NCBI GenBank assembly: GCA_033065855.1 | Contig: JAVXUO010002149.1 | Coordinates: forward strand, 26,153 to 90,152 | DNA from: Escallonia rubra | Lineage: Eukaryota > Streptophyta > Magnoliopsida > Escalloniales > Escalloniaceae | DNA length: 64,000 nucleotides | Reading direction: 5' to 3' | Shown here: one piece after another, positions 12,998 to 23,300 of the stretch | Position numbering within the stretch: the first letter of the stretch is position 1 | Layout: each line of letters opens with the position of its first letter | Made by a program: the position numbers and the translations under genes | The notes under the pieces: model-generated | What the model was told of the DNA's origin: nothing | The model's database searches: none | What the model saw: the letters and a program-made list of their open reading frames with translations, nothing else

Positions 12998-13159
12998 ATG
13001 GCTATGACATGCATCCAACTCCATGCTGAAATGGCCCTCCAAGCTTCCCGAGCACTAGAGTCGACAGAAAATACGTTCCAGGCAAAGACCGCGGGCTTGA
13101 ATTCAAATATCTCAAAGGGAGCAATTAAAATTCCGTACTCGAGTGCAATAGAATTTTGA

Positions 13160-13949
13160 ACCTGTAGGACAGGTACTCAAGTGCGGCATTCCAAAAAGGA
13201 AAAATGAATATATGAAACCTTCTTAGATAGCTTATCTATGAAGGCCTCGATAAGATAACCTTCGGTTGATGTTAATTAGGTCTTTTTATTACGAAACACG
13301 AGTCCTTCTATTACATGCGCTACTTGGTCTGTTTCAACGAAAATAAAAAAGGTGAATTCTATTATGCCTAGTTCTATTGCTCATTGACGCCTTGAAGCAA
13401 CTGAAGGTTGTCCTTTGCCGTCATCAATGTTCACGGACTAGATTAAAGGAGATTGGATATTGCATCTGATCAGATTGACATCCTCATCTAGAATTACTTT
13501 CAGATGTCGCAAATTGGCGCTGAATCGTGTTAATACAAGTTTGGGTGATCTATGGTAATATTGATGCTAGTGGTTGATGTCTATTCTGGTGGTGATTGTA
13601 CAGGTTCTGGGTTGAGGATTGTGGCGTAGGTAGTAGTGGTTGGGGCGGTAGGGACCAGGCGTACCTTTTTCTGAAGGCTGGTTAATTTGAAATTGTGGTG
13701 GTTGACACCAAAAGGATGGTTGTCGGTGGTGCCAGTGGTGGTCATCGCAGTTGATGCTGGTGTCCTAGTGGTCCTTCTAGGCACAGAGTTGAGTGTCTAC
13801 CTGTGACCGAGGGGAACTTGGCTTTATTTAGTATGCTGTATCGAACCATCTTGGTTAACAGATCCATCTTGTGTACCGATCCAGAATAATCATCGAGTCG
13901 TTGAGAATTGATATGGATATAGAAAGGCCCTTTTCTTCGGCAGTCGATT
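13160..13949. other. Intergenic DNA downstream of the TELO2 copy
   Basis: No gene seen. A GT/TG-rich stretch at 13560-13780 gives a Thr/Pro-rich open frame on the minus strand that looks like low-complexity sequence, not protein. Confidence 0.5.
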
Positions 13950-14045
13950 CAAGGGATTAGGGGTGAGCATTTAAACCGTTGAAACCGATCCAACCGTGTA
14001 AACCGAACCAACCAATCCGACTAACTCCAAACCGATCGTAAAAAC

Positions 14046-14586
14046 TAGGGGTGAGCATTTAAACCGTTCAAACCAATCCAACCGGTCAAACCGAACCGAC
14101 CAAACCGACTGATCACAAACCGATTTAAAGAAACAATTGGTTTGGTTTTTTTTTTACCAAACCGATGTTCGGTTCGGTTTGGTTTTTTCGAAACCGTTCT
14201 AAACCGAACCGAACCTATATATATCTAATTAAAAATTTATAAATCTTTATCTAGTCCTAGTCATTATTTAATTTTTACTATACTTATGTTCTAACCACCA
14301 CATATATGTGTAAACTCTACCTAATTTCAATAGGTAGGCTCTAAAAAACTAGTTATTATGTGTATAAATAATGCTAAATAATCAATATTTAAGCCCAAAA
14401 AAATCCAAAAATTAATTACTAACCCAAACCGGTCAATCCGTCCAAACCAATCCGTTCGATCCGTCCAAACCGTTGAAACCGAACCGTTTAACTACGGTTT
14501 GATTTTTTTTCTTCCAAACCGATGGTGGTCGGTTCGGTTTGGTATTTAGCCTTCAAACCGAACCAACCGAACCGTGCTCACCCCTA
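14046..14586. mobile_element. 541 bp nonautonomous hAT element nested in the outer hAT
   Basis: It has the same TAGGGGTGAGCA terminal inverted repeat as its host element and the same AACCGAACC-rich subterminal repeats. Perfect 8-bp target duplications GTAAAAAC lie at 14038-14045 and 14587-14594. It is a member of the same family inserted close to the left end of an older copy. The perfect duplication supports a later insertion than the outer element. Confidence 0.9.
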
Positions 14587-15981
14587 GTAAAAACTGTCGG
14601 TTTGGTTTTTTTTTTTTCCAAACCGCATATTCGGTTCGGTTTGGATTTTTTGAAACCGATATAAACCGAACCGACCGTAAGTAATATAATATATAATTTT
14701 TGTAACCTAACCCCAGTTAATTTTGTAACTGACTTAGTTAACCCATTCATATAAAAGGCAAGTAACCCTAAATTCTTTAACCCTAACCCATACTTTCACT
14801 CGCAGCCCAGATATGCCAATTGCTCCATGCCTCGCGATCTGGCGATTTCTCCACGCCTCCATGGCAACCCCTCTACCTCCACCGCAGCTGCGCCTCCATC
14901 ATCCACGTCTCTCTTCTAGCCACCGTCTCCACCTCCCGCAGCTGTGCCTCCATCTCTGAGGTCTCCTATCGCGCCGCCTCCATATCTCCTCTAGTTTTCA
15001 AAAGTACGAAGTAATGTCTCCCACTCTCCCTTTTTCTCTCTTCTTCTATTTCTTCTCTTATCTTCTCTATTGTTTCTACTTTCTTGACTCCTTTCTCTTC
15101 AGTTTCGTGTCTTCTCCACATGATCTCACCAAATCTCACCAAATACATAATAGAATAAAGTCAATTGATGACTTTATGAAACACACAAGAATCCCGAATT
15201 TTTTGGGTTTGAGTGAAATGAAAAAAATAAAATAGGCTCTATAATGAAATTTTTTCTTGTCTATCAAAATTATAGATGTACTTATGTATTATGAGTTTGA
15301 TTCATTTTCATTGCATTTTTTTCAGAAATATGGATTATATGATGGTTGAAGGTTGATTGCAATGAAGGTTTTGAAGATGCCAAAGTCCTTGTTGTGATCT
15401 TTTTGGTTTTAAAGATTACTTTTTTTTTTAATTTAAGTTACTCTAATGGTTGTATCAGCCTTGGACTAAAATTGATATTAGCAATTGATATTAGCATTAT
15501 GCCATTTGCATCAAGTTGGTGTCTTCTTATATAATAACTTTATAAGCATGTATATTAATTCTCCCTTCGCCGGACAGCATTCTGCCATTTGCATCATGTA
15601 TGTTAATTCCCCCTTCAAAGTCTTCTATCAGTTCCCATGATAATTTTATCACTTTCAATGATGATCAGCTGATGTTGGTACGTAATGAGAATGTTTCAGG
15701 TGATTAGGCTCTTTTTTAAGGCGAGTAAAACTAGGCCCCCAGATGATGGATATCTAAAGCTGAAAACTGGTGCGATGAACACCATATCCCTGTTGACAAT
15801 GCCATTGAGATGCTCATGTTACAGATAGGGCTAGCAAGATTTGATGCTATGGAATAATGTGTAATTTTATTAGAACTTTAACGGATACTGTGTAATTACC
15901 TGGTCAGAATTTTAACAGATGCTGTGTAATGATGTTGAAGAGTTATTCTCTTTTGAATGTTACGTGATCTAATTAGAATTT

Positions 15982-17098
15982 GGGTTAATTACACTTATGT
16001 CCCTGAGGTTTAGGTGTAATTACAGTTAAGGACACAAAGTTTCAAAAGGTAACAAACCGTGTCCACAAACGTTAAAAAGATAACACTTATGTCCAGCCGT
16101 TAGGGATCCATCCAAAAAGTGTATTTTTTTGGTGATGTCATCAATACGTATTTTTAAAATGGCAATACTGCCCTTGTAGAAAAATATACTGAATAATTTT
16201 TAAAATTTTGTCAAGCCTCTTCCTCTCCCTACACCCCCCCCCCCCCCCCCACCCCGTCTGCCTCCCCCTTCCCCGTCACCCGCCCACCCTGTCATGCCCA
16301 CAACCCCCTTCCCCGGCGGCAACCGAGTCAATGTCGTCACCAAACCCGAGGCAATCCATCTGCGCCTGTCGAGGCACCGGCGGCAACCGAGTCAGCGCAG
16401 TAGCAGGCCCTCCGGCGAGGCACCGGCGCCGCAAGATCGCAGTCTCACTCTCGATTGGCCTGTCGCCATACCGGTCACCACCATCACCGCCGCGACCTAC
16501 CTCCGTACCCCATGCCGTCCGAGATCGCAAGCATCACCGAGCTACGTCGCGACACCGGCCTCCTCCTTCGAGATGCGCGCCACCGTGACCACCAGCAAGG
16601 CAGCGCCATCACCACCACGATGGGTTTGCACCATCGCGCCCACCGGTGCGATCGCCGTCGTTGCAATGGTCAGATCTGTCTCATTCCCATCCAGTCTTCC
16701 TCCCTCCCTCGCCAAGGGCTTGCCGGCGTGGTGGGGCAAGTCTGCCGGATGGTGGGGCGAGGGGGGGAAGAGAGAAGACGAATCTAAGAGGCATTTAGTG
16801 GAGATGAATCTGTGAGAATTTTTGTGATTGAGATTTTAGAAGTTTTAGAGGCATTTGGTGGGTGGGTCAATGGTGGCTACGTGATGGCGGCGCGGTGGAG
16901 GTGGTGCCGACGCCGTGCGGTGGTGCTGTGGTGGAAGATTTTGAAGAGGAAGAAGAAAGGGGCAATCTGGTCTTTTCATGTAAAACGTTAAGTATTTGAG
17001 TATTCCGTTAGGTCAAAGGACATAACTGCCTATTTTCCAAACTTATGGACACGCGTGTAATTACACCCAAACCTCAGGGACATGAGTGTAATTAACCC
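15982..17098. mobile_element. 1.1 kb Mutator-like element with perfect 9-bp target duplication, nested in the outer hAT
   Basis: The left end starts GGGTTAATTACACTTATGTC and the right end is its near-perfect inverse ending in GTAATTAACCC. The terminal repeats extend over about 90 bp. The flanking 9-mers TTAGAATTT (15973-15981) and TTAGAATTT (17099-17107) are identical. Nine bases is the Mutator-type duplication length. The interior at about 16230-16960 is strikingly GC- and CCG-rich compared with the AT-rich surroundings and begins with a poly-C run. It has overlapping open frames on both strands (up to 173 codons) but no domain I recognise. It could be a captured GC-rich host segment. Confidence 0.85.
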
Positions 17099-17620
17099 TT
17101 AGAATTTTAAACTTATGCTTGCTTAGTTACTTTTTGAATTTTGTTACAAATATCAGTTTTTTCGGGCCTAGAGTGGAGTCTATCCTAAACCGGTTGATCC
17201 GTTCAAACCGAACCGTTCAATCCGTCTAACCCGCTGAAACCGAACCGTTCAATCCGTCTAACCCGCTCAAACCGAACCGTTCAACTACAGTTTGGTTTAT
17301 TTTTTTCCAAACCGATGTTGGTCGGTTCGGTTTAGTATTCAGCCTCCAAACCGAACCGACCGAACCGTGCTCACCCCTAGAAGGGATGTGCGTTTACTCC
17401 TCCATGCTTTCAGCACATCTGACAAAATAAAGGTGAATAGGTAATATCGGTATCGTTATTCCAATCGTGAACTACCTCGTCTTTAAAGATTAGCGATTAT
17501 ACGTAAAAGTGTCACTAAGAATTGTTTTGAATTAGACTAGCTTAGTTAGACAGTGAGACTGTCATCTCCCGAATTTATTGACATTTTCTTCCGCATTTCT
17601 GGCTAAGGCAGAGGGTAATC

Positions 17621-18838
17621 AGGAAAAAACAGGTAAAACAAGTTTATTATAAAAGCAAAGTTTGATGCTCAACTACACAACGTAATAGAACATGACCTAA
17701 CTGCACTTACAACGGATTATTAATGCTCAACTACACAGCGTAATCGAACATTTCAAACAACTAAGAACATGTAATAAGCCCTAATCTGGCTGAACGAACG
17801 ATTTCAAACAACTAAAATCTCTCAGGATTTCAAACAACTAAAATCTCAGGATTTCAAACAACTAAAATCTCTCAGGCGGGAAGAAGAACATTTCAACATG
17901 TATAAGCGCCCTAAAATGGCTGAACGATCAACCCCTTCCGCACTGCAAAATCTCTCAGGCTGTTCCTCTCGGACACATTTAAACCGCGGCCAATGCGGAC
18001 GTCGCCAACGAATTCGTGGTATAGGCTGAGGATTGCGACGCCGTTGACCACGGATTTCCTATCGATCACTATCGTCTGATTCTGTGCCGCCGTGGCGCCA
18101 TAGAAGTTGAGGAGCTCCCTCTGGCGTTCGATTTGAACGAGGAGCTGCGCCGATGCCGCGCCTGTAGCCCGGATATGTAGACGATGCTGGCTTTCTAAGC
18201 GCGTAACCACGTCCTGTTGTTCCATAAACTCTAAGACACATCTCGTTGATCTGCGGATAGCCATCTCGAAACTCGTGTGTTCTTGCAGCGAATCGTTGAG
18301 TCACCGCTGCAATTTTATGAGAATTTTACTAGAGAAGGACCAAGAAAGAAGACACAAGAAGGAAGAAATTGATTTTTCATGCGTACATCATCATTCCTTC
18401 TCTCTGTTATATACTTGTATCTATCCTCTCTGTAACAGACTTTTTAAACAGATTCAATGGAGGGAACACGTGTCTGTCTCCCATTGGTCCACATAACCAA
18501 TGACACCTCACTTTATTTTAAACTGCCTAAGCTGCCACTAAGCGCTTAAACCCGTGACTTGGCATGCCACGTGTGCCTGATCTGTATCCGTCCATATCTT
18601 CGCGCCTTGCTCGTTAAACTGTTGCCGTTGATGCTCCTTCTGATCGGTGACCTTCCCCAGTGACCTCTAAAGCTACCGGACGATGTTTGATCCTGATCTT
18701 TAGCGGGGCTCGAGCCTTGACAGGCATAACATTCCCCCTACCTTGAATTGATCCTTGTCCCCAAGGATCGAAATTAGGGAATCTCTCCTTAATTGTTTCC
18801 CAATCTTCCCAGGTCTCATTACCATCAACTAAGTTTGA
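17621..18838 (-). mobile_element. Ty3/Gypsy-type LTR retrotransposon fragment (end of pol plus LTR-like DNA)
   Basis: On the minus strand the 18838-18740 part reads like the tail of a Gypsy-type polyprotein (GNETWEDWETIKERF, then NFDPWGQG). A polypurine-like tract follows, then TGTTATGCC at 18731, a likely LTR start. The downstream DNA has a TATA-like ATATAA and an AATAAA-like signal. Only this 3' part is present and the element is broken. No matching second LTR was seen in the window. The start of the LTR is inferred and its far end is not defined. Confidence 0.6.
17911..18264 (-). CDS. Small hypothetical open frame (117 aa) within LTR-like DNA
   Basis: An ATG at 18262-18264 opens 117 codons starting MAIRRSTRCVLEFMEQQ. 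The product has an amphipathic, Arg- and Gln-rich N-terminal half and a central SLYHEFVGDVRIGRG stretch. I do not recognise a family. It lies downstream, on the same strand, of a TATA-like box and the LTR-like start at 18731. It may therefore be transcribed from the element, be part of its leader, or be a chance frame. A triplicated ~25-bp motif (TTTCAAACAACTAAAATCTC) follows at 17801-17880. Confidence 0.3.
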   Translation of the reverse strand: MAIRRSTRCVLEFMEQQDVVTRLESQHRLHIRATGAASAQLLVQIERQRELLNFYGATAAQNQTIVIDRKSVVNGVAILSLYHEFVGDVRIGRGLNVSERNSLRDFAVRKGLIVQPF

Positions 18839-19276
18839 TCGTTATTCCAATCGTGAACTACCTCTTGTCTTTAAAGATTAGCAAATTATACGTAAAAGTG
18901 TCACTAAAAATTGTTTTGAATTAGACTAGCTTAGTTAGACAGTGAGACTATCATCTCCTGAATTTACTGACATTTTCTTCCGCATTTCTGGCTAAGGCAG
19001 AGGGTAATCAACATCACCATAGGGAGAGACTAATCAACAACTTCATTGGAAAAAAAGAAAAAAAAAAAAGAAAGGAAGGGAAAAAAAAATTCACCATTAG
19101 CACCAAAAATGGTATCAATATATTGTACTCCAAATAGATTAACAAATGTACTACTTCCAAAACGATGATCTTAGACCATATAGCATCGCATAGCATTACT
19201 AGATCAGAAATGTAAAAGTGAGAGTGCATCATCGTTTGGGAAGCCCTTTTGGCATTCCTCTGTTTGCAATGGCGTT

Positions 19277-19469
19277 TTTTTTTTTTTGTGGTCTGACCAC
19301 CCGGTATCCGAACACCGCATTGGGAGCTGACTAATCCGGGTTCGACCCGGGTGGGACCACATGGGTGGCAAAGTTCTCCCTACCAAGTTTTTAACGCAGC
19401 TGCATTCCCAGGGCTCGAACTCGAGACCTTTGGTTAAGTTAGGACAACCCCCTACCAGTTGACCTACGT
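19277..19469 (-). mobile_element. tRNA-derived SINE with target-site duplication
   Basis: Read on the minus strand, the element starts near ACGTAGGTCAACTGGTAGGG (A-box-like). It continues to TCTCGAGTTCGAGCCC (B-box-like, the RNA polymerase III internal promoter) and ends in a poly(A) run that appears as poly-T at 19277-19287 on the + strand. Near-identical flanks GTTTGCAATGGCGTT (19262-19276) and GTTTGCTAATGGCGTT (19470-19485) are the target duplication, differing by one base insertion. Length (~190 bp) and box spacing fit plant SINEs such as the Au family; the family name is a guess. Confidence 0.85.
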
Positions 19470-19489
19470 GTTTGCTAATGGCGTTGCCA

Positions 19490-20375
19490 ATCATAAGTTA
19501 ATTCCCAGAGTACAATCTCGTCTAAGTTTGGTGAGAATGTCCCATCACAAAAAGTGGCGTTTTACTCCATGGTCGCATGGCTTATGTCCCATTCTTCGCC
19601 TATTTGGGAAAAATTTGAACGGTAAACATTGGAGTTAAACGTGAGTAGTTGGTGCCCAATCTGCTTCTTTGTGGTTTTTGTGGGGTTTGGCCTCGAGGAG
19701 TTGGTGAAGTTTCGGGTTAAGGTTTTCCCGCCCCTTTTCCCCTAGTTGGATTTGTGACGTGCTTCGTGGTTATGTCGGTGCTTCTTACTGTTGGTTTGTG
19801 GCTTCCTGCGGTGGCGTGGTTCGGTGGGGGTGGGAAGTGCGATGACAGGGTTGTGAGTGTTCTTGTGATTTTTTTTGTTACGCTAACAGTAGTTTGTGGT
19901 GATTACACGCCCTTGGTCATGTAGGTTCTGCTGATCGAGACAGTGGGGATATGAACCGGCTCAGGCGAGGAGTTTAGTTTGAAGTTGTATGTTTGTTTAG
20001 GCACGGTGGTTACATTCATTGGAGCCATGTTGATGTTCTTTCAGTTCTATAAATCCAACGGGTGTTGGCTATTTAATTTTGTAGTTTTAAATGTTCGGTT
20101 TGTTGGTTCTATTGATCCTTCGTACTTGTTCCTTTTTTTCTTTGGGGGGGGGGGGGGTACTCAAACTAAATTACGACAGTGTCTTGAATTGAGTACACAT
20201 GCTGCATTATTTTGTAAGATGGATCTTAATCCTATTGGGGGTTTCAACCACTGAATCTCTGTAACCTCTGCTCCAGCGTGTAGGCTGTTCCTTGCCATGA
20301 AGTCGTGTGCTTTGCTTTATTCCCTGCATACATGGACAGTATTGACCTCTGGTTCCGGTTGACATGAATGTTTGA
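19490..20375. other. Upstream region of the bS21c gene
   Basis: This holds no recognised gene. A poly-G tract lies at about 20143-20157. A promoter for the following gene is expected here, but I could not single out a convincing TATA box. Confidence 0.5.
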
Positions 20376-20396
20376 CTGCAAAAACCCTCGTGTAAG

Positions 20397-23300
20397 TTGC
20401 GATCAAAAAACTTCAACGGCAGCTTCTTCATCATCTCTCTTAAAACCTCTCCCCTTCCTCTCTCTATCAAAAGATTCAAAACACCTACCATCCCAACTCA
20501 CCCTTCCTCTCTCTTGTTTCTTTCCTCCCCCTCCTCTTCGTCATCAACAACTCCCTCACAGTCATACTCTGTCGAATCCCCAAAACCCTTGACCCCAGTT
20601 GTCCCAAATAAGGAGTCCCATTTCCCCTCCTCCTCCCCTCTACCTTCTGATTTGCTTTCCGTAATCTGCCCCTGTCTCGAATTCTCAAATACCCTGTGCT
20701 TTAAATCCGGGTACAACGTGCAGCTGATAGTGGGCGAGGGAGAGACTGAGGAGGCTCTGCTTACTCGGTTTCGACGGAAGACGGCGAATATCGTGAAGGA
20801 GTGCAAGCGTCGCAAGTTCTTTGAGACCAACCAGGAGCAGCGCAAGCGCAAGGCGCGTGATGCCGCTAGGCGCAACCGCAAAAGGTCAGTGGTTTTACAT
20901 ACTTGTGTTCTCCGCAGCATCATGGAGATATTGTACATATAGATTCCTAATTGTGCATCCCATTTAGTGCCAGTTTTGTAAATTTGAAAGCTAGTACAAC
21001 TTACGATGCACAATCTACAATGTCTTAATGCACTGATATGGAGAACATTCACGTGGCTAAGTGGTTAGCCACCTACCGAAATGATTTTCCCTTTCTCTAC
21101 ACCTTAGCTTAAAGCTCTTATAGTGACAAAGTTTCAGTAGTACTTAAAAAGGGGGTTTAATTAGTAGTCCCTCCTTAATGTTATTATTGTCTCACTTGAT
21201 TTTTGTAAACTTTTAGGATGTAATTCAAACATCTACATATTCGAATGAATTTAAACAGCAGTTACATATATAATAATTGTTTGACGAGTTAAACTATTGT
21301 AAATCTCATATGTATAAATTAAATCTCTACTTGTTCAAAATTTATTAATGAATATGCAAAACATAACGGTAGAAAACTATGAAAAGAGGGAGTGAAAGAT
21401 GGTGCATCTCTCATGTATTTGTGTCTGTTTGTCCATAATATATGGGTAATAGTGGTTTCGTAGGGCATTAGAAGATTGATTTTGCTAGTCTTGAAGGATT
21501 TCAATGTTGCCACTTGGGTTTTTGCTGGGTTTAGGTATGCGAGCCTCTTTTCCTCTACATTTCACGAGAATAACTTTTCGTGTTTGAAATTGCTTTTGGT
21601 GGATAAAATACTGGTTCAAGTATTTCTGGCTTCGGTGTTTCAGGATTTTGTGTGAATCCTTGTGTTAAATCCTCCATCTGGCTTGAAATGGAGGATCTGG
21701 AGCATCCAACAGCTCAAAGATATACGATCATTGCTATTGCCTTTGTTTGGCATTACCATTATAATTGGTGCATGTACGAGTCTACTAGACTGAAAGGCTG
21801 AAGCTGCATATGCTTAGCAAGCCAAGTACATGCTAACGGAAGCTGCATATGCTTAGCAAGTCAAGTACATGCTAACGGAAGTTTGAAGGTAGCTGCTATC
21901 ACACTACCTATGGAGATTTTTATGGTAGCTCCCAAAGTTTGATTTTTTTTTTTTTTTTTTGGGGGGGAGCGGGGGGGCACAGACACAAAGTCAACGTAGG
22001 ATGGCCTCACTTGCTCAATGTAGAATCAAACCAGTAAATGATCTTTAAACCTTCCGTTTACCGGAAAAACTAGGGCAATAGCAAGTACGGATAGTATAAT
22101 GAAACCTAGGAAGACAACTAATGCGCTGGGGCTTTTCTTTGACTCGGGTTTACCCATATGGAAACTCTCTGATTGGTATAAATGGGTGTCCACTGTTGTT
22201 TATGTTGATAGAAAGGCAAAATCAATTAGCCTATTTCAAGTGATGAGCAGGCGCCTTCTTAGGAGTAAGAGATCGATCTAAGAGCCTGTAACACAAGCAA
22301 AGTGTGGAATCTGCATGTAGTCAATGATAAACATGATTGTCATATGACCCTTTTGGATTTCAGCCTATGAAACATGCTGATGATTTGGGCCGAAATCAAA
22401 AGTTTGTAGGAGGCTAATCTAGTACAAAAAGACATTGTGTCCCAGCCAATATGCATGCTTTTTGGCATCATAGAAACAGTCATAGAACATAAGAAAGAGT
22501 TTTAAGATTTCAAAAATGTATGCAATTTTTATTTAATGAGTGTCCTTTCTTCAGTTGGGGGAGGGGGAGGGCGGTTGGGGGTTGGGATGAGAGGAGGACA
22601 CTGTGGTCCCCTGGCTTTGCGGCTGGTAATTACAAACTTGATGATGTCCGTAATTCTTCGTCCATGGTTAAATTTCTTCTCATTGTCTTCCTGTTATATT
22701 CAGGAAGAGCTGAGTCGAAGGCAATGTGGGCCGTGAGGTTATGATCTTAGAGGCGTAAGATAGTATGAGCAGTAATGTTTATTTCACGCGCAGAAGAGGG
22801 AAGGGAGGGAGGGGGGGGGGGGTGGGTGTTGAGCTGGAATTTCTCAAGCCATAGATAAGTCTAAGATAGTGTCAGACATTAAGTTAGATCCATTCCACAT
22901 GCCTTACTGACTAAAGGAATAGACGAATGAAACCGAGCCCCATTATATTGCATTCGCTAACAAGCTTATAGTCCAAGTCTAATCCTGCCTAGCTTAGAAA
23001 TCTAACATCCAATTCTTCCATTGGGTTTGTAACCTCGTTGAGTTTGACATTGTGAGATACTAACTTTATTCTTCTACAGAAATATATGGCATGGCAGAAG
23101 CCTTCCTCCTAAAACAACAAACCTCAACTTTCTCCTTTCTTTTATCAGCTGACTTGGCCACGTCAAGCACTGAAATATGATATGCCTGGGCATTGACCTT
23201 TGACAATTGGCTTACCATTGAACAATAAAGAAAAAGCAAAGCGAAATCTCTGTCAGTTAGCTTTCTAGCAGTAGCAGATTAGTCCATGCTCAAGGTAAGT

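Larger units (their letters stand above)
7297..13159 (+). pseudogene. TELO2 (TEL2) homologue lacking N-terminus and a central block
   Basis: Telomere length regulation protein TEL2 is the HEAT-repeat subunit of the TTT co-chaperone, which stabilises PIKK kinases (ATM, ATR, TOR). Exons read as 7297-7435 (KHVYDVFFVHG), 7859-8041, 8400-8560 (QLLTGAEEWDR), 8709-8985 (GFRFWLKMMEAIKD), 10263-10462 (RWILQFAVLECPP), 10574-10677, about 10771-10924, 10936-11159 (MQGFDKKRHG), 11294-11492 (GLEWVRTWALHVAESD) and 12998-13159, ending at TGA 13157-13159. Most junctions are GT-AG and in phase. The usual N-terminal region (roughly 150-200 residues) is missing. At 10925-10927 the frame meets TAA directly before sequence that is normally about 300 residues further on, so the central segment has been deleted and the flanks are out of frame. 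The 10677/10771 junction also does not splice cleanly. It is probably a partial duplicate. Confidence 0.85.
13958..17379. mobile_element. Large nonautonomous hAT element (outer), host to two nested insertions
   Basis: The ends are TAGGGGTGAGCA at 13958 and its inverse TGCTCACCCCTA ending at 17379. The flanking 8-mers are CAAGGGAT (13950-13957) and GAAGGGAT (17380-17387), matching at 7 of 8. An 8-bp duplication is typical of hAT insertions. Subterminal DNA is packed with AACCGAACCG/CGGTTCGGTT motifs in both orientations near both ends. No hAT transposase was recognised inside, so it would depend on a partner element. Without the two inner insertions it would be about 1.75 kb. Confidence 0.85.
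17453..19010. repeat. Pair of ~167 bp direct repeats flanking an LTR-element fragment
   Basis: The block 17453-17620 (from CGTTATTCCAATCGTGAACT to GCAGAGGGTAATCA) recurs at 18839-19010 with only a handful of differences. The DNA between is an LTR retrotransposon piece and a small open frame. The repeats are much too long for an ordinary target duplication. They may come from repair-associated duplication or from two halves of a once-larger repeat. Confidence 0.85.

Noticed and set aside
16208-16815. Overlapping Pro/Arg/Ser-rich frames on both strands
   Set aside because: Products of a GC-rich segment inside a Mutator-like element; no domain, so not listed as genes.
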